The notes under the pieces: model-generated
Told to the model about the DNA's origin: nothing
The model's input: the letters and a program-made list of their open reading frames with translations, nothing else
Database searches by the model: none
Program-made: the position numbers and the translations under genes
NCBI RefSeq assembly: GCF_000189635.1
Contig: NW_002476322.1
Span: forward strand, 62,001 to 126,000
Direction of reading: 5' to 3'
DNA length: 64,000 bases
From: Tetrahymena thermophila SB210
Lineage: Eukaryota > Ciliophora > Oligohymenophorea > Hymenostomatida > Tetrahymenidae
Shown: positions 52,761-63,400 of the stretch, piece after piece
How positions within the stretch are numbered: position 1 is the stretch's first letter
Layout of the letters: every line of letters begins with the position of its first letter

Positions 52761-54179
52761 TCAATTATTTTAATTAGAGTACTAGTCTGGGGAAATATCA
52801 TTTCTTGAATGATCAATTCGAGGGTTCAGCATTTCGTTTTAAGGATATTGTTAATTGTTTTATTACATTTAGTAGTTTGATTGCTGCTAATTTTATGGAG
52901 TATATTATTATTAATCATATTAATTATTCTAATAATAATTTTAGTTCATTTAACCTTGATTCATATTTTTAGAACTTTGAGATGGATAGTTAGATGTATA
53001 AGGCCTTTACTAGGTAGGTGAGCGGACTCCTTAAATCGGAATGTTTCCTCCTGTGCCCTGATTTTGTTAGAATTGCATAGAAGGCAGTTTTGTTTTATAT
53101 TAAGGGTTATTAGTGGTTTAGGCAGAAGTTATTCTAAAATTACCTCCACCAGGAGCAGATTTAGCAGTTGTAGCACGTTTATATGGCATATCAGATGTAT
53201 TGTAAACTGTTTAAGCTTGGTTGATACGGATTGAAGGTTTTTTATTTATGTCTTTACCCTCTCTTCTACGAATTTCCTTAGACTTTTATGATTGTATTTA
53301 GTTTTCTGCTTAGGCTAGAACACCTTTGAGATTTTCTACTAGACTATGGCTTTCTCCAAGATAAGTTATCGAAAAATTAACAGCTTTCTTATAAGCTTGA
53401 ATAGCTTCCTCAAAACGACTGAGGAATTCTAATTCAACACCCATATTGTGGTAAGCTATTGCTAAAACTGCAATACGATCATCAAAATTTCTATTTCCAC
53501 CATCACTGTTTTATTATCCTTTTTATTCATGATTTTGATAATCTCCATCATCATTATCGTTAGGATCCTAATTTTCTGAATTATGCATATTTTGCTACTA
53601 TCTTTGGCGAGGATGTCCATACTAAAGAACATTCTGCATGTGTTCCTCTTGTAAAAGAACAATACTCATAAGAACGTGCTCAAGAGCCTCTTTGTGGCGC
53701 TCTAACTATGAAAGAACTGCACATAAATTAAGGTGGGTATCAGCTAAGCTTTATGGGCGATCTATATGTATCTCTATTTCTAAGGCCTTTTTGAGATAAT
53801 CAAGAGCTACTCTATTTTTATTTATACGCTTATAGTAGCAAGCCATATTGTTGTAGGTTACTGCTTTGAAGTTGTATGAATTTTCACATAAAACTCTCGC
53901 TTTTTTTAAGAATTCAAAACAAGCTTCATTTTTCCCTCTTGTTAGACATAACATAGCAATCAAATTACAAAGCTCACAAAGCTTTTCACTTGTTTTAAGG
54001 ACTTCTTCGCTTTCTTCACCATAAGCATTGATTTTTAGGTTAAAAGCTTCTTCTAATACATCAAGAGACTCTCCATATTTACCCTATTTTTATAGCTCAA
54101 CTGATTTTTCTTCTAACTATTTGAGCTTCTCGCGAATAGGATCATTATTTTTACTATCGTATGGATTCATTCTATTCAT
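52761..54179 (-). CDS. Gene J: tetratricopeptide-repeat protein with Gln/Asn-rich tail
   Basis: A single open frame of 473 codons (472 aa) from ATG 54179 (MNRMNPYDSKNNDPIREKL) to TGA 52761. The first half carries TPR units: GKYGESLDVLEEAFNLK, ACFEFLKKARVLCENSY, AVTYNNMACYYKRINKN, ALDYLKKALEIEIHID, DTHLNLCAVLSQLERHKEAL. After an Asp/Asn/Gln-rich insertion (ENQDPNDNDDGDYQNHEQ), another unit follows (IAYHNMGVELEFLSRFEEAI, then AYKKAVNFSITYLGESH). The tail is basic and then Gln/Asn/Pro-rich (PQNQQQSNYQMQQNNQQYPQ), ending DQYSNQNN. By fold it is a soluble scaffold. Similar TPR proteins with such tails are common in ciliates and include basal-body and cilia factors, but I cannot assign this one. 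Confidence 0.92.
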
Positions 54180-55753
54180 TAGTTAATTACTTATTTGCTT
54201 ACTTATTATTGAAAATTTCGATTGAGATCACTTCAACTTATTTATTTATTTCAACTTAATAGTTATTTATTAAATTACTACTTTTAAATCCTAATTCTAC
54301 ACTTCACTATATTTTATGCTTTTAGTAATTGTTGATTTATATTCTCAATACCTTAATAAACTAAATTATAAAGCTTTATTACAAAATAATAATTATTTCT
54401 GTTTGAAAAGTTATATAAGAAAGATTTCTTTCAAAAAATTAATTAATGATTTTTAGAGACCATAAAGTGTATTGTATAATAACTTCTGTTTTTTTTTTTT
54501 TAAAAAAATAGTTAATTAAAAAAGAAACTAATTTTGGATTATAAAAATGCTTATCAGTCATACATAGATTAGTTCATTATTAAATATTATACATATAAAT
54601 TCATTCAAAATCAATATAATTTTAAAACCAAAAATTAATAAAATAAAAATAATTTTTTAATAGTATCTTTTAAAAATAAAAAATAATTTATTAATTAAAT
54701 TCATTTTTTAATATATTTAGATGATAAAAGGGATTATTTAATTTTTAGAATATTGTTAATTGAAAGTTCTAATTGATCAGTCATTATTAAATAAAATTTC
54801 ATTTTAAATATTATTAATACAAATTATATTAAAAATTATTAAAATTTATCATTAAAAATAAAATAATAAATTAATATAAAGTATATTTTTTATATATTCA
54901 ATTTATAATAAGACTTTTTTGAATTTTGATGATAAAATAATTATTTAATTTTAGAGTTTAATTAATTAAAAGTGCTAATTTATCAAAGCAAGTATAAATT
55001 TATATAATAAATATTATTCAATATAATTTTATTATTAAATTTATAAAAAAAAGTAATTTTATACTGAATTAAGTCTAAATATTAGAAAATTTGTATCTAC
55101 TTTGTCTGTCTTATTCTCTTTTCCTCCTTCAATTTTTGGGTTATTAAAGTCTAATACTCAACTTATAAAAATATTATTTGAATTTTATCATAAAATTAAT
55201 TATTTAGTTTTAGCATTTATTTATTAAAAGTATAAATTAATCAAAAATTAGTAAATGCAAGTTCCTCCTTCTTGAAGAAATATTGATATAATTTTATTAT
55301 TAAAAATAATATAAAAATAAAAATATTCAATGAACAATATTATCTTTTTGAAGTCTGATGATATCATTAATTATTTAATTAATTAAAAGTACTAATTCAT
55401 CATATTAAATAAGTATAAATTAATATTACTCAAATAATTTCATTTAAAAAAATAGAATACTATTTTCAAAAATAAAAAAATTTAAATTCTAAAAGATAAA
55501 AATAAATAAGTTTAATATGAAAATTTTCATTAATTAAAATTATTATAAAATTTTGATGTAAAATTTCTAATTTTATTTTAGAATTAACTAATTCAAGATT
55601 TAAAGAGTTTATATATTACAAAATTGATGAAAATTCCAAGATTTTTCATAGTTTTCAGAAAAGTAAGTTTTAAGAACTCAAATTTGTTTAATCTAATTGC
55701 AAAAAATCTTATATTTGATATCATTATATTAATAATCAAAAAGATATAGTAAA
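54180..55753. other. Divergent intergenic region between J and K with degenerate repeats
   Basis: J (minus) and K (plus) are transcribed away from this 1.6 kb spacer, so it must hold both promoters. A poly-T/poly-A block lies near 54490. The right two-thirds consists largely of a degenerate repeat listed separately. No frame is supported. Confidence 0.6.
54700..55620. repeat. Degenerate tandem repeat, unit about 200 bp, roughly four to five copies
   Basis: Similar blocks recur at about 54715, 54915, 55165, 55340 and 55545. Each carries a TTTGATGATAAAAT-like segment, then ATTATTTAATTTTAG-like, then AATTAATTAAAAGTACTAAT-like, then ATCA and often ATAAGTATAAATT. The order is kept while spacing and bases drift. 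In such AT-rich DNA some similarity is expected, but the ordered repetition of several motifs exceeds what I see elsewhere in the window. Confidence 0.6.
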
Positions 55754-56311
55754 ATGGATTAAAACAATCAAACTAAAGAATAAAGTCAATAAAAAGAAGA
55801 AGTTATGACAAATATTGAACAAGGCGACGAAAATATTAAAGAAGACAACTATTCTTGCGATTTAGTTTTTAAGCTTTTAAATGGGATAAAATTTACAACT
55901 TTAGATCATAAACCATGCAAAACAAGTGAAGAATCAGCTTAAGTTAGAGGAGTTTCCTTGGATTCTGGGGCAAAAGCAATGTTACTTAAGGATAAATAAA
56001 ATATTACATTTATATTAGCTGTTATGTCAGCTAGTAAAAAGCTTTCTTGGAAGCTAATTAGAGGTATTGTTGGACATAAAAAGTTAGATTTAGCTAAACC
56101 AGAAGAAGTTTATAGCCTCACAAAATGCATCCCAGGTGCAGTACCACCATTTGGATCCATTTGGGGTATAAAAACTCTTACTGATTAAAGCCTGCTAGAT
56201 TAAGGAGATGTAATAAACTTTAATTGTGGATTAAGGACTAAGTCGATTTCTATGAAAACTGAAGATTATCTAAATGTTGAAAAACCATAAGTGTGCCAAT
56301 TTACAGAATGA
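55754..56311 (+). CDS. Gene K: YbaK/ProX-like aminoacyl-tRNA deacylase domain protein
   Basis: A single plus-strand frame of 186 codons (185 aa), ATG 55754 to TGA 56311, with many TAA Gln codons in a hydrophilic head (MDQNNQTKEQSQQKEEVMTN). Residues about 35-175 match the YbaK/prolyl-tRNA-synthetase-associated fold. Visible motifs are SLDSGAKAMLLKDKQ, FILAVMSASKKLSWKLIRGI, the conserved LAKPEEVYSLTKCIPGAVPP, FGSIWGIKTLTDQSLLDQGD, and VINFNCGLRTKSISMKTEDY. The Lys in the SASKKLSWK region and the GxxPPFG loop are typical of the family. Known members hydrolyse mischarged aminoacyl-tRNA, so translation quality control in the cytosol is the likely role, but the substrate is not decided by sequence. 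It is the only plus-strand gene in the window and converges on L. Confidence 0.88.
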
Positions 56312-56674
56312 GAGATATGTCTTTTAATATTTTTATGTATTTTTATAAATAGAAATAAAAGTTTGTGCATAAATGTGTATATAAATAAATTTTCTAGAAA
56401 AAAAATCAAGCATTTATTTAGATTTCTTTTTTACATTAATAAACAAACAAATTTCAAAGATTAAAATTAAGAAAAGATAAAACCATTTATTTCTTAAAAG
56501 ATTTTATCTAAAGAACTACAAAGTGGTTAAATGAGGTTATAATTGAATATAAGCCATATAAATACATCTAAAAATACTTATTTATTTTCATACTTGATAA
56601 TTAATTTAAAAAGAGCATTCATTCATTCACTGATAATGTTAAGTTAAAAATTTATACTAAGGATTTTTTAGCAC
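56312..56674. other. Convergent 3' spacer between K and L
   Basis: About 360 bases, AT-rich, holding the 3' ends of K (plus) and L (minus). No gene and no classical terminator hairpin seen. Confidence 0.6.
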
Positions 56675-57157
56675 TCACTTCTTTAAGGGAGTTGTTTCGG
56701 ATTCTTATAATTCAACAAGCTTATCTCTATTGATTTTTTCTACAAGATTTTTATTGAAAATTGTGATTGCGTCTTGAACTGAAACAATTTTTTCAGCTTC
56801 TTCATTAGTAATATCAAAACCAAATAATTCTTCCATGGCAACAACGAGCTCAACTCCATCGAGAGAGTCAAAGCCTAGTTCTTCGAAAGTAGCTGTTCTG
56901 CTCAATTTATCAGCTTTACACTTAGCAGCACTTTTTAAAACTTAGAAAACCTTTGCTTCAACTTCATCTAAAATTTGATTAACTTAAGTATCTCCAGAGG
57001 AAGTAAAATTATATCTGTTTTGAGAACTTAAAGCGTTGAGGCTTTAAATTTAGTTTTAACTCAACCAAGCGTTAAAGAGCTTAGTATTTTTTTATTAAGC
57101 AAAGAGCTGTCTGTTGGCTGCTAACTTAATTGATTTAACTAATAAGTTTCTAAACAT
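56675..57157 (-). CDS. Gene L: mitochondrial-type acyl carrier protein
   Basis: A single frame of 161 codons (160 aa) from ATG 57157. The N-terminus MFRNLLVKSIKLAANRQLFA is basic, amphipathic and free of acidic residues, as expected for mitochondrial import. The ACP domain lies at about residues 65-150: DTQVNQILDEVEAKVFQVL, then ATFEELGFDSLDGVELVVAM with the phosphopantetheine Ser at S98 in the DSL motif, then EELFGFDITNEEAEKIVSVQ and DAITIFNKNLVEK. The tail is ELQESETTPLKK. By family knowledge, holo-ACP carries acyl chains for mitochondrial fatty-acid/lipoate synthesis and is also a subunit or assembly partner of respiratory complex I. The body is textbook; only the cleavage site is uncertain. 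Confidence 0.95.
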
Positions 57158-57874
57158 TTTATTTATTACTTTTAAAATATAAATTAATTGATCTAATGAA
57201 ATGTATTTTTTATCAAAAAATAATCCTTAAGATAAATTAAATTTAAGATTAATACTAAAAATAAGCAAGCAATATCCTTTATTTAATTACCAAATACTTT
57301 AATTAATAATTTTGATAAATTTACTATAAATTATTTATTTATTTTAAATTTAAATAAATTTAAAAAATTATTTTATTTTTATCATGGATTTATTTTGAGT
57401 GTGAATTATGATTGCAAGTCGTTTTTTTAATTTAAAAGTAGATTCTTAAATGTTCATTAAAATAAACATTTAGATTACATTCAAAATGAATGCATTAAAA
57501 ATAATAATGTGTTTTATTACAATAAAAATATTTCAAATTAATAAAATAGTTTTAAACAAGCCAAGCATCTATCTAAATTTAAAGTCAATAAACAAATATT
57601 ATAAAATGAAAAATAAATATTATAAATTATTTTAAAATATAATAAAAAATAAATAATTTTCATTAATTTTATTTTAAATTTTCAATAGGGAATTAACAAA
57701 TTTTCAAAATTTCTACAAATGAAAATATTTTAATCAATCTAAATAAATCTTTTATTTTAAAGTTTACCTAAATTTTAGATGACTTGTAAAAATTTTAAAA
57801 TAAATTAATGAAAAATATTTAAGCCATTTTTTAAAATATATAAATTTTATATAATGCTAAGACTAGAATTCATC
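57158..57874. other. Intergenic region between L (5' side) and M (3' side)
   Basis: About 700 AT-rich bases with no supported frame. The promoter of L should lie near 57160-57350. Confidence 0.55.
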
Positions 57875-59785
57875 TCAAGAGGGCTTACTATGTTTTTATA
57901 GTTATTATATATGTAGATTTTAGAGTAGACTAATATCTTATTTATTTTACTCAGACTATTCTCTCTCTGCTTGTTAACTATCTATTTTTTTTCTTAAATT
58001 TTAAACGTTTTCAATGTTATTATTGTTATGATTGTCCCTTAATATTGTGCTCATGTTTATTTTTTTCTTTAGATTGCAAAGGTCGATCAGTCTTTGATTA
58101 TGTCTATTTCTAACCATTGCAGATTAACTTTAAGTTAAATTATATCTAATAGAATTTGTGTTAATTTAAAAGTTATCTAGCTGTTTTAAATCTTTCACGT
58201 TTTACTCAAATTTTTATGCAAGCTTAATAAAATTTTTTTCATGTTCGTTTTGAATGATCTTATCAAGTTTAAAAGTTTTAATAATATTTTTATTTAGACC
58301 ATTGAAAGTTAAAATACTCTTCTTCTAATCGCTTAGAGTAGTAGGTACACTAGTAAAAATATTTTGTGTGTTAGCTGTCAGCTGCTAATCATTTAAAACC
58401 AAAAAACTTTTTTAGCTTGCGTTGATTTAGTATTTTTATTACTATTATTATTGATAATCTGTAATCATATTCATATTCAAGCTATTATTTTTCAAATGCT
58501 ATGATTTATTTGATATTTTATTGTAGCTTTTAGTTTGCAGCTATTATTCCTTATTTATTATCTTTTTAGAGTTATCTAGGTTCAGTGATTATCTTTTTTC
58601 TTTTTATTAGTCTCTATTTTTTGATTCACTATGATTAACAAAAGTTTCAAATGTATAGTTTTAAGCAGAGCTGTGTGGATTAAATTTACTGTACTCTGCA
58701 CTGCTTTATCTAGAATTCTATTTCTAAATTAAAGAACATTAAAAATTATTAAAGGAAAAATCCTTATTTTAATTTTCTTATTTTTAATTTTGAGGTGATA
58801 AAGCTATTCTTTCTTTAACTTTTCTGCTTTTATTAAATTCTTTATTGTACCTAAATCTATTTTATGTTGTAGAATAAAAAGATTCATTTGCTTAAAAATT
58901 TTCTTGACAAAGGATGTTATTATTGTCGTTATTTAATTTTTATAATGACTTTTTATTGTCAATTTTATCAGAGTCATGTTAAAAAGAGCACTTATCATCA
59001 AATTAATGAGAAAATTCGCTGTACTAATTATTTTGCTACTGCTATTCTTGGTTAGTTGTTTCTTACTAAGTGATTGATGTTTTATCGTTAAGTACATTAC
59101 TAAAATCTATTTGAGAGATGAATGATTTTATATTTTATTTATTTTTTTATTTTTTCATTAATGCTTTACTGTACAAAGTTGAACTTTGAAGTTTATTCCT
59201 TATTTCTTTTGTAAACTCGGTAATGTGCTTTTGACTTATATATTAGGTAGATTAGCACTATTTAATGATATTCATAATAGTTCCTTTTTTTAAATGTTAT
59301 TGTAAAGAGTGGGGAGATAAAGAGTAAAACTATGGTTTTTGCTAAGCTGAATTGCTTTTAAATACTGTTTCATTTAAGTTTATATTTGTAATTTCTTTTT
59401 GATTATCCTTAAGTTTTTCATTCAAAATTTGATTACCCTAAAGTTAACCCTATTCTCTTAATTTAGAATTGAATTATTAATTATTTTAAAATGTGCTGCT
59501 CTAATTTCTAGACTGAATATCTCTTAGCTTTGATAAGCTATTATTTCCTTTCAAAAAAGATTTTTATGTTTCTGAAAATCTTTCTTTAGCTAGATTGCTA
59601 TTTGAATACTGTGATATTTATGATTCATCTCCTTTTTTCATACCATTACCACTGTTAAAATTTGAGTATTTTTTCTTTTTTATATCTCTAAATAAATCAA
59701 TTTAAATTTTATCTCTATCATTAACATCATTTTTAGATTCTACTATTTAGTTTTTATTTTTAATAAGCAAGTTATAATTATCCAT
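57875..59785 (-). CDS. Gene M: Gln/Asn/Lys-rich hypothetical protein
   Basis: One open frame of 637 codons (636 aa) from ATG 59785 (MDNYNLLIKNKNQIVESKND) to TGA 57875. Almost every Gln is TAA or TAG. Composition is dominated by N, Q, S and K, for example FNSKLREQGQLQGNQILNEK and NKEQQLQTKSYNKISNKSQH. The C-terminal third has coiled-coil-prone stretches (LDKIIQNEHEKNFIKLAQKF; then NLRKKIDSQQAEREQSEQNK; then ISLLQNLHIQQLQKHSKPS). No known domain, signal peptide or TM is visible. It is probably largely disordered. The upstream exons of the CNBD gene N lie in the same orientation 0.6 kb away; splicing into M does not keep frame at the junctions I tried, so I treat M as separate. Confidence 0.78.
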
Positions 59786-59859
59786 CTTTTATTTTCAAAA
59801 AAAATTAATTTAATTATTTTATAAAATTAAAAAAAATTTATTGATTTTAAAGTCAGACT

Positions 59860-60295
59860 TTGCATAATTTTATATTCTTAAATTCATATTTCAATTTAAC
59901 TCTTTTAAAATCTCTTTTTTGATAATAATAAATATTTCAGTTGAGTAAATTTTCTAATAAATTTATTTGGTAACTTAAATTGTTAATTTTCGTCTTAAAT
60001 ATATTAAAAAACTTCAAATATTTTTTTAACTAATGATAATAATTTAATAAAAAATTTCAATCAACATTTCTAATTTAAAAATTAATTGCTTGAGTATTTT
60101 TTATTATTAAATTAAACATTTTATAAAATTATACAATTTATTATTCTTAATCTCTCTTTCTAATTTAGTTTTAAAATTTCTCTTTTTTGTATAATTAAAT
60201 ATGTCAATCAATTAGTTTTCTAATAAATTTATTTGGTAAATTACATTTTAATTTTTATAATAATAAAAAAATCTAATTTTTTCAATTAAAAAAAT
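59860..60295. repeat. Tandem duplication, unit about 250 bp, two copies
   Basis: Copy 1 (about 59870-60010) and copy 2 (about 60125-60260) share the ordered blocks TTAAAATCTCTTTTTT, then AAATAT.TCA, then TTTTCTAATAAATTTATTTG and GTAA.TT. The longest shared block is about 25 bases. It lies just beyond the last exon recognised for gene N; both copies stay free of TGA over long stretches on the minus strand. It may be 3' untranslated or intergenic sequence, or a very AT-rich end of N. Confidence 0.65.
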
Positions 60296-60410
60296 TATTT
60301 AAAAATATAAATTTTAAGAAAAATTAAATTCTGTCTGTTTTGCTTGAGAATCTTTTATTTAAATAAATTTAGCAAAAAAAAGAAATAAATCAAACAATTT
60401 TTTACTTTAC

Positions 60411-63400
60411 TTCGTGATGTCATTTCTTAAATTTCTACAATTTTAGAATTTAAATTAAACTCAAATTCAGCTGATTAATTTTTATAATCAAATAGCGAAA
60501 TAGTAGGTATTTATGGTGAGTGTTTTTCTAAAATTCTATTTATCTGTGGTGTTCTTTTTATCTGATCTAATTATAAGTTCTTAATTCTCATATTCTTTTC
60601 TTCTTTAAATTCTTAATTTTAACTCTAAGAATTTAGTATATTTGAAGTATCTGCTGAGCTTTGGTGCATATATTAAGAAGAAGCTGGAGAATTCAATTGA
60701 TCACTTATTTGTGAATTTCTATATAAATTATTTATTCGTAAAAAAATTAACATTCTTATTAAAAAATAAATTCAACCTTATTAATATTTTAATTTTTATA
60801 ATCTTTGATTGAAATTTATATTTTTAATTTAAAATCTTAATATTAATTAAATTTGTTAAAAATTTACTTTAATCTTGGTGAAAAACTTTACTCTGATTTT
60901 TCAAAATTCTCGTTTAATTTTAGAGAGTCCATGAGTGGATAATTTTTTTAACTTAACGGGGAAAATTAAGAAGACATAGAAATTTCATTTTGATTTTCAG
61001 ACTAATTTATTTAAAAATAAAATATATCATGAAGATGTTTTGCTTTTTAATTGCTTTTTTACAGATGATCGTTAAGGACTCTAAAGAGGAGATTTAAAAA
61101 ATCTGCTTGTTGAAGAATTAGATGTATCTGACAAATTTAGCTTGTTTTGTTATTCACTACTTGAGTTTTCTATAAAGTTTTCTTTTATTTACCTTTACAT
61201 ATCAAAATAATCAATTTTCTTTTTGTTGTTTTTTTCAAAAATGTGCATATCATCTTTTAGTTTTTAAGTTGTTTCTACTTTTTTTGTTGAAATAAAGTTC
61301 TCTCTTTGATTTATCCTGAATTATATTTATTTAAAAATACTTAGCTATTTTGATGATTGATAAATTAAATTTTACCAATTTTATTTGATTTATTTTTACT
61401 TTTATAGTATTGTCAATCCTTTTTAAGATTTCAGAGAATTCAAAATATGCTGTTTTATAAATAAATAAATAAATAAATTTGTAAAATTTAATTTGATGAC
61501 ACAAAAAGCATAAAAAAATGATAATAAATAATATTTTACTTCTTTTTAAATAGAAAATATTTCAGCTTACTGAGTGACAACCACTTTATATAATCTTTTG
61601 CTCTTTTCTTCAATTATTTCTTCTTCTCCAAAACATTGACCTGGACCTAAAAGTTTAATTGATATAGTTTCTGTCCTTTTTTATTTAATTCTATTTTTTA
61701 GTGAAATATTCATTTCTAAAAGATTTTTGCTTGATTCTTCTTCTTCATCATTTTTAGCTTGATGGTACTTTTTATCTTATATCATTACTTTTTTAAGTAC
61801 CTCTACTTCGCCTGATTTAATAAAGTAAATATTATCAGCTTCATCTCCTTCATTATAGACTACTGTTTTTTGAGTGAAATTGTTAATCTTAAAGTAGTGA
61901 AGTAAACTCATTAGTTAACTTGTTGGTAATGAGTCTAAAAATTAAAATTTCCTAAGAAATTCTAACTTTTCCCTTAATATTTATTACTAAAAAGAGCCTA
62001 TAATTTTATCAAATCCTTCTTTGCTCAAAACCATTAAATGAGTCTCTTCTTGACAAACCATTGTAGCTGTTCTATATAAAACAATAATTATATATTTTTT
62101 TTTTGAAAGTTAGCAAATACCTTCTTTCCTTTGTCATTAAAGCTATTTCTCCAAATGATTCTCCAGCTATAAAAGTCTTAACTGGAAAGAATTAAGAAAA
62201 TTCCTTCTAAAGATACTCTTAGAAAGTTTATTTTTAAGATTCTGTTGTCTGATTACTAATTTAATTTTATTTTAATTAAAAATAATTTAAAAATATTTAC
62301 TTTGATTAATTTTCCTCCTTTTTTTCATCTGCTTGATCTATTTTATTTTATAATTTATCTTTTTCTGTAGGTGATTCATTTTATTACTGAACAGTTAAAA
62401 ATTGTGAGTTTAGTTATGGTGATTTATGTTTAGTTTTATTTATTTCATCTTCTAGTCTTGATTTTCTTTTGCTAGTATCGATTTCAATTTTAGATTTCCT
62501 TCTTAAAAATGAAGACTTTTCAACAACTTCTATTTGTTTATTCATTCCTTTCTTTTAAAGAAACTAGTTGAAAAGCTAATTTTATTTTAAAACTTCTGGT
62601 GTTAAGTTTTAATCTTGAGCTTATTATGGTTTAAAATTCCTTCTTTTAGAAAGAGAAATATTAGGTACGGGTTTACCCTAAGACTTTAAGAGAGAAAGAT
62701 AATCACTTTCCTATTTTTACTTAAATGCTTACATTACAATATCTATAAACTAAGGGGCATTTTCTTCCTTTTCATTTTGAGGCTATTTATTTTTTAATTT
62801 CTGAATCCTTTGCTGCATAAATTCAATTTTCTTTTATTTTTAAATAAGTTCATCTTTGTATTAATTTTATGGAATTAAGCATGAAACAGAACCTATTCAA
62901 AAAAAAAAAATTTTTTATTATTTAATTCAGATTTAAAATAAATTAATTTTTCACAAAATTAAATTTTACTATTAAAATTAAGAAAAAATGTATTTTTTTA
63001 AAAAATTTTTGAGATAAAATAATTTGTTTTTGAAATAATTTTCTCTTAAAAATTAATTCATTATCTTTAAAAATAGATATTAATTGTGATATTTAGTAAT
63101 TTATTTGTGCTTTAAGCTTTATGTTACTTTTAAGATATAAAATAAGTTGATTAATTAATTGAATATATATTTATTACCTTTAAGGACAATATAGTAATGA
63201 TACCCGTATTCTCCTGAAATATTTTTAAAAATATAATAAATTAAATTGGCTTATTTTCTTCTCAAGCAAAATTACCAAAGTTAAAAATGACATGATTCTT
63301 TGAATATTTGACATGTTTTATTTGGGAGAAGAGATGAAATGAAGTGTTAGCTTTTTCAAAAAGACCTTAGTGCTTTTAGAATAGAGGCATTCCTTCTATG

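Noticed and set aside
53462-53662. Minus ORF MFFYKRNTCRM...
   Set aside because: Out-of-frame shadow of the TPR gene J, whose single 473-codon frame spans it.
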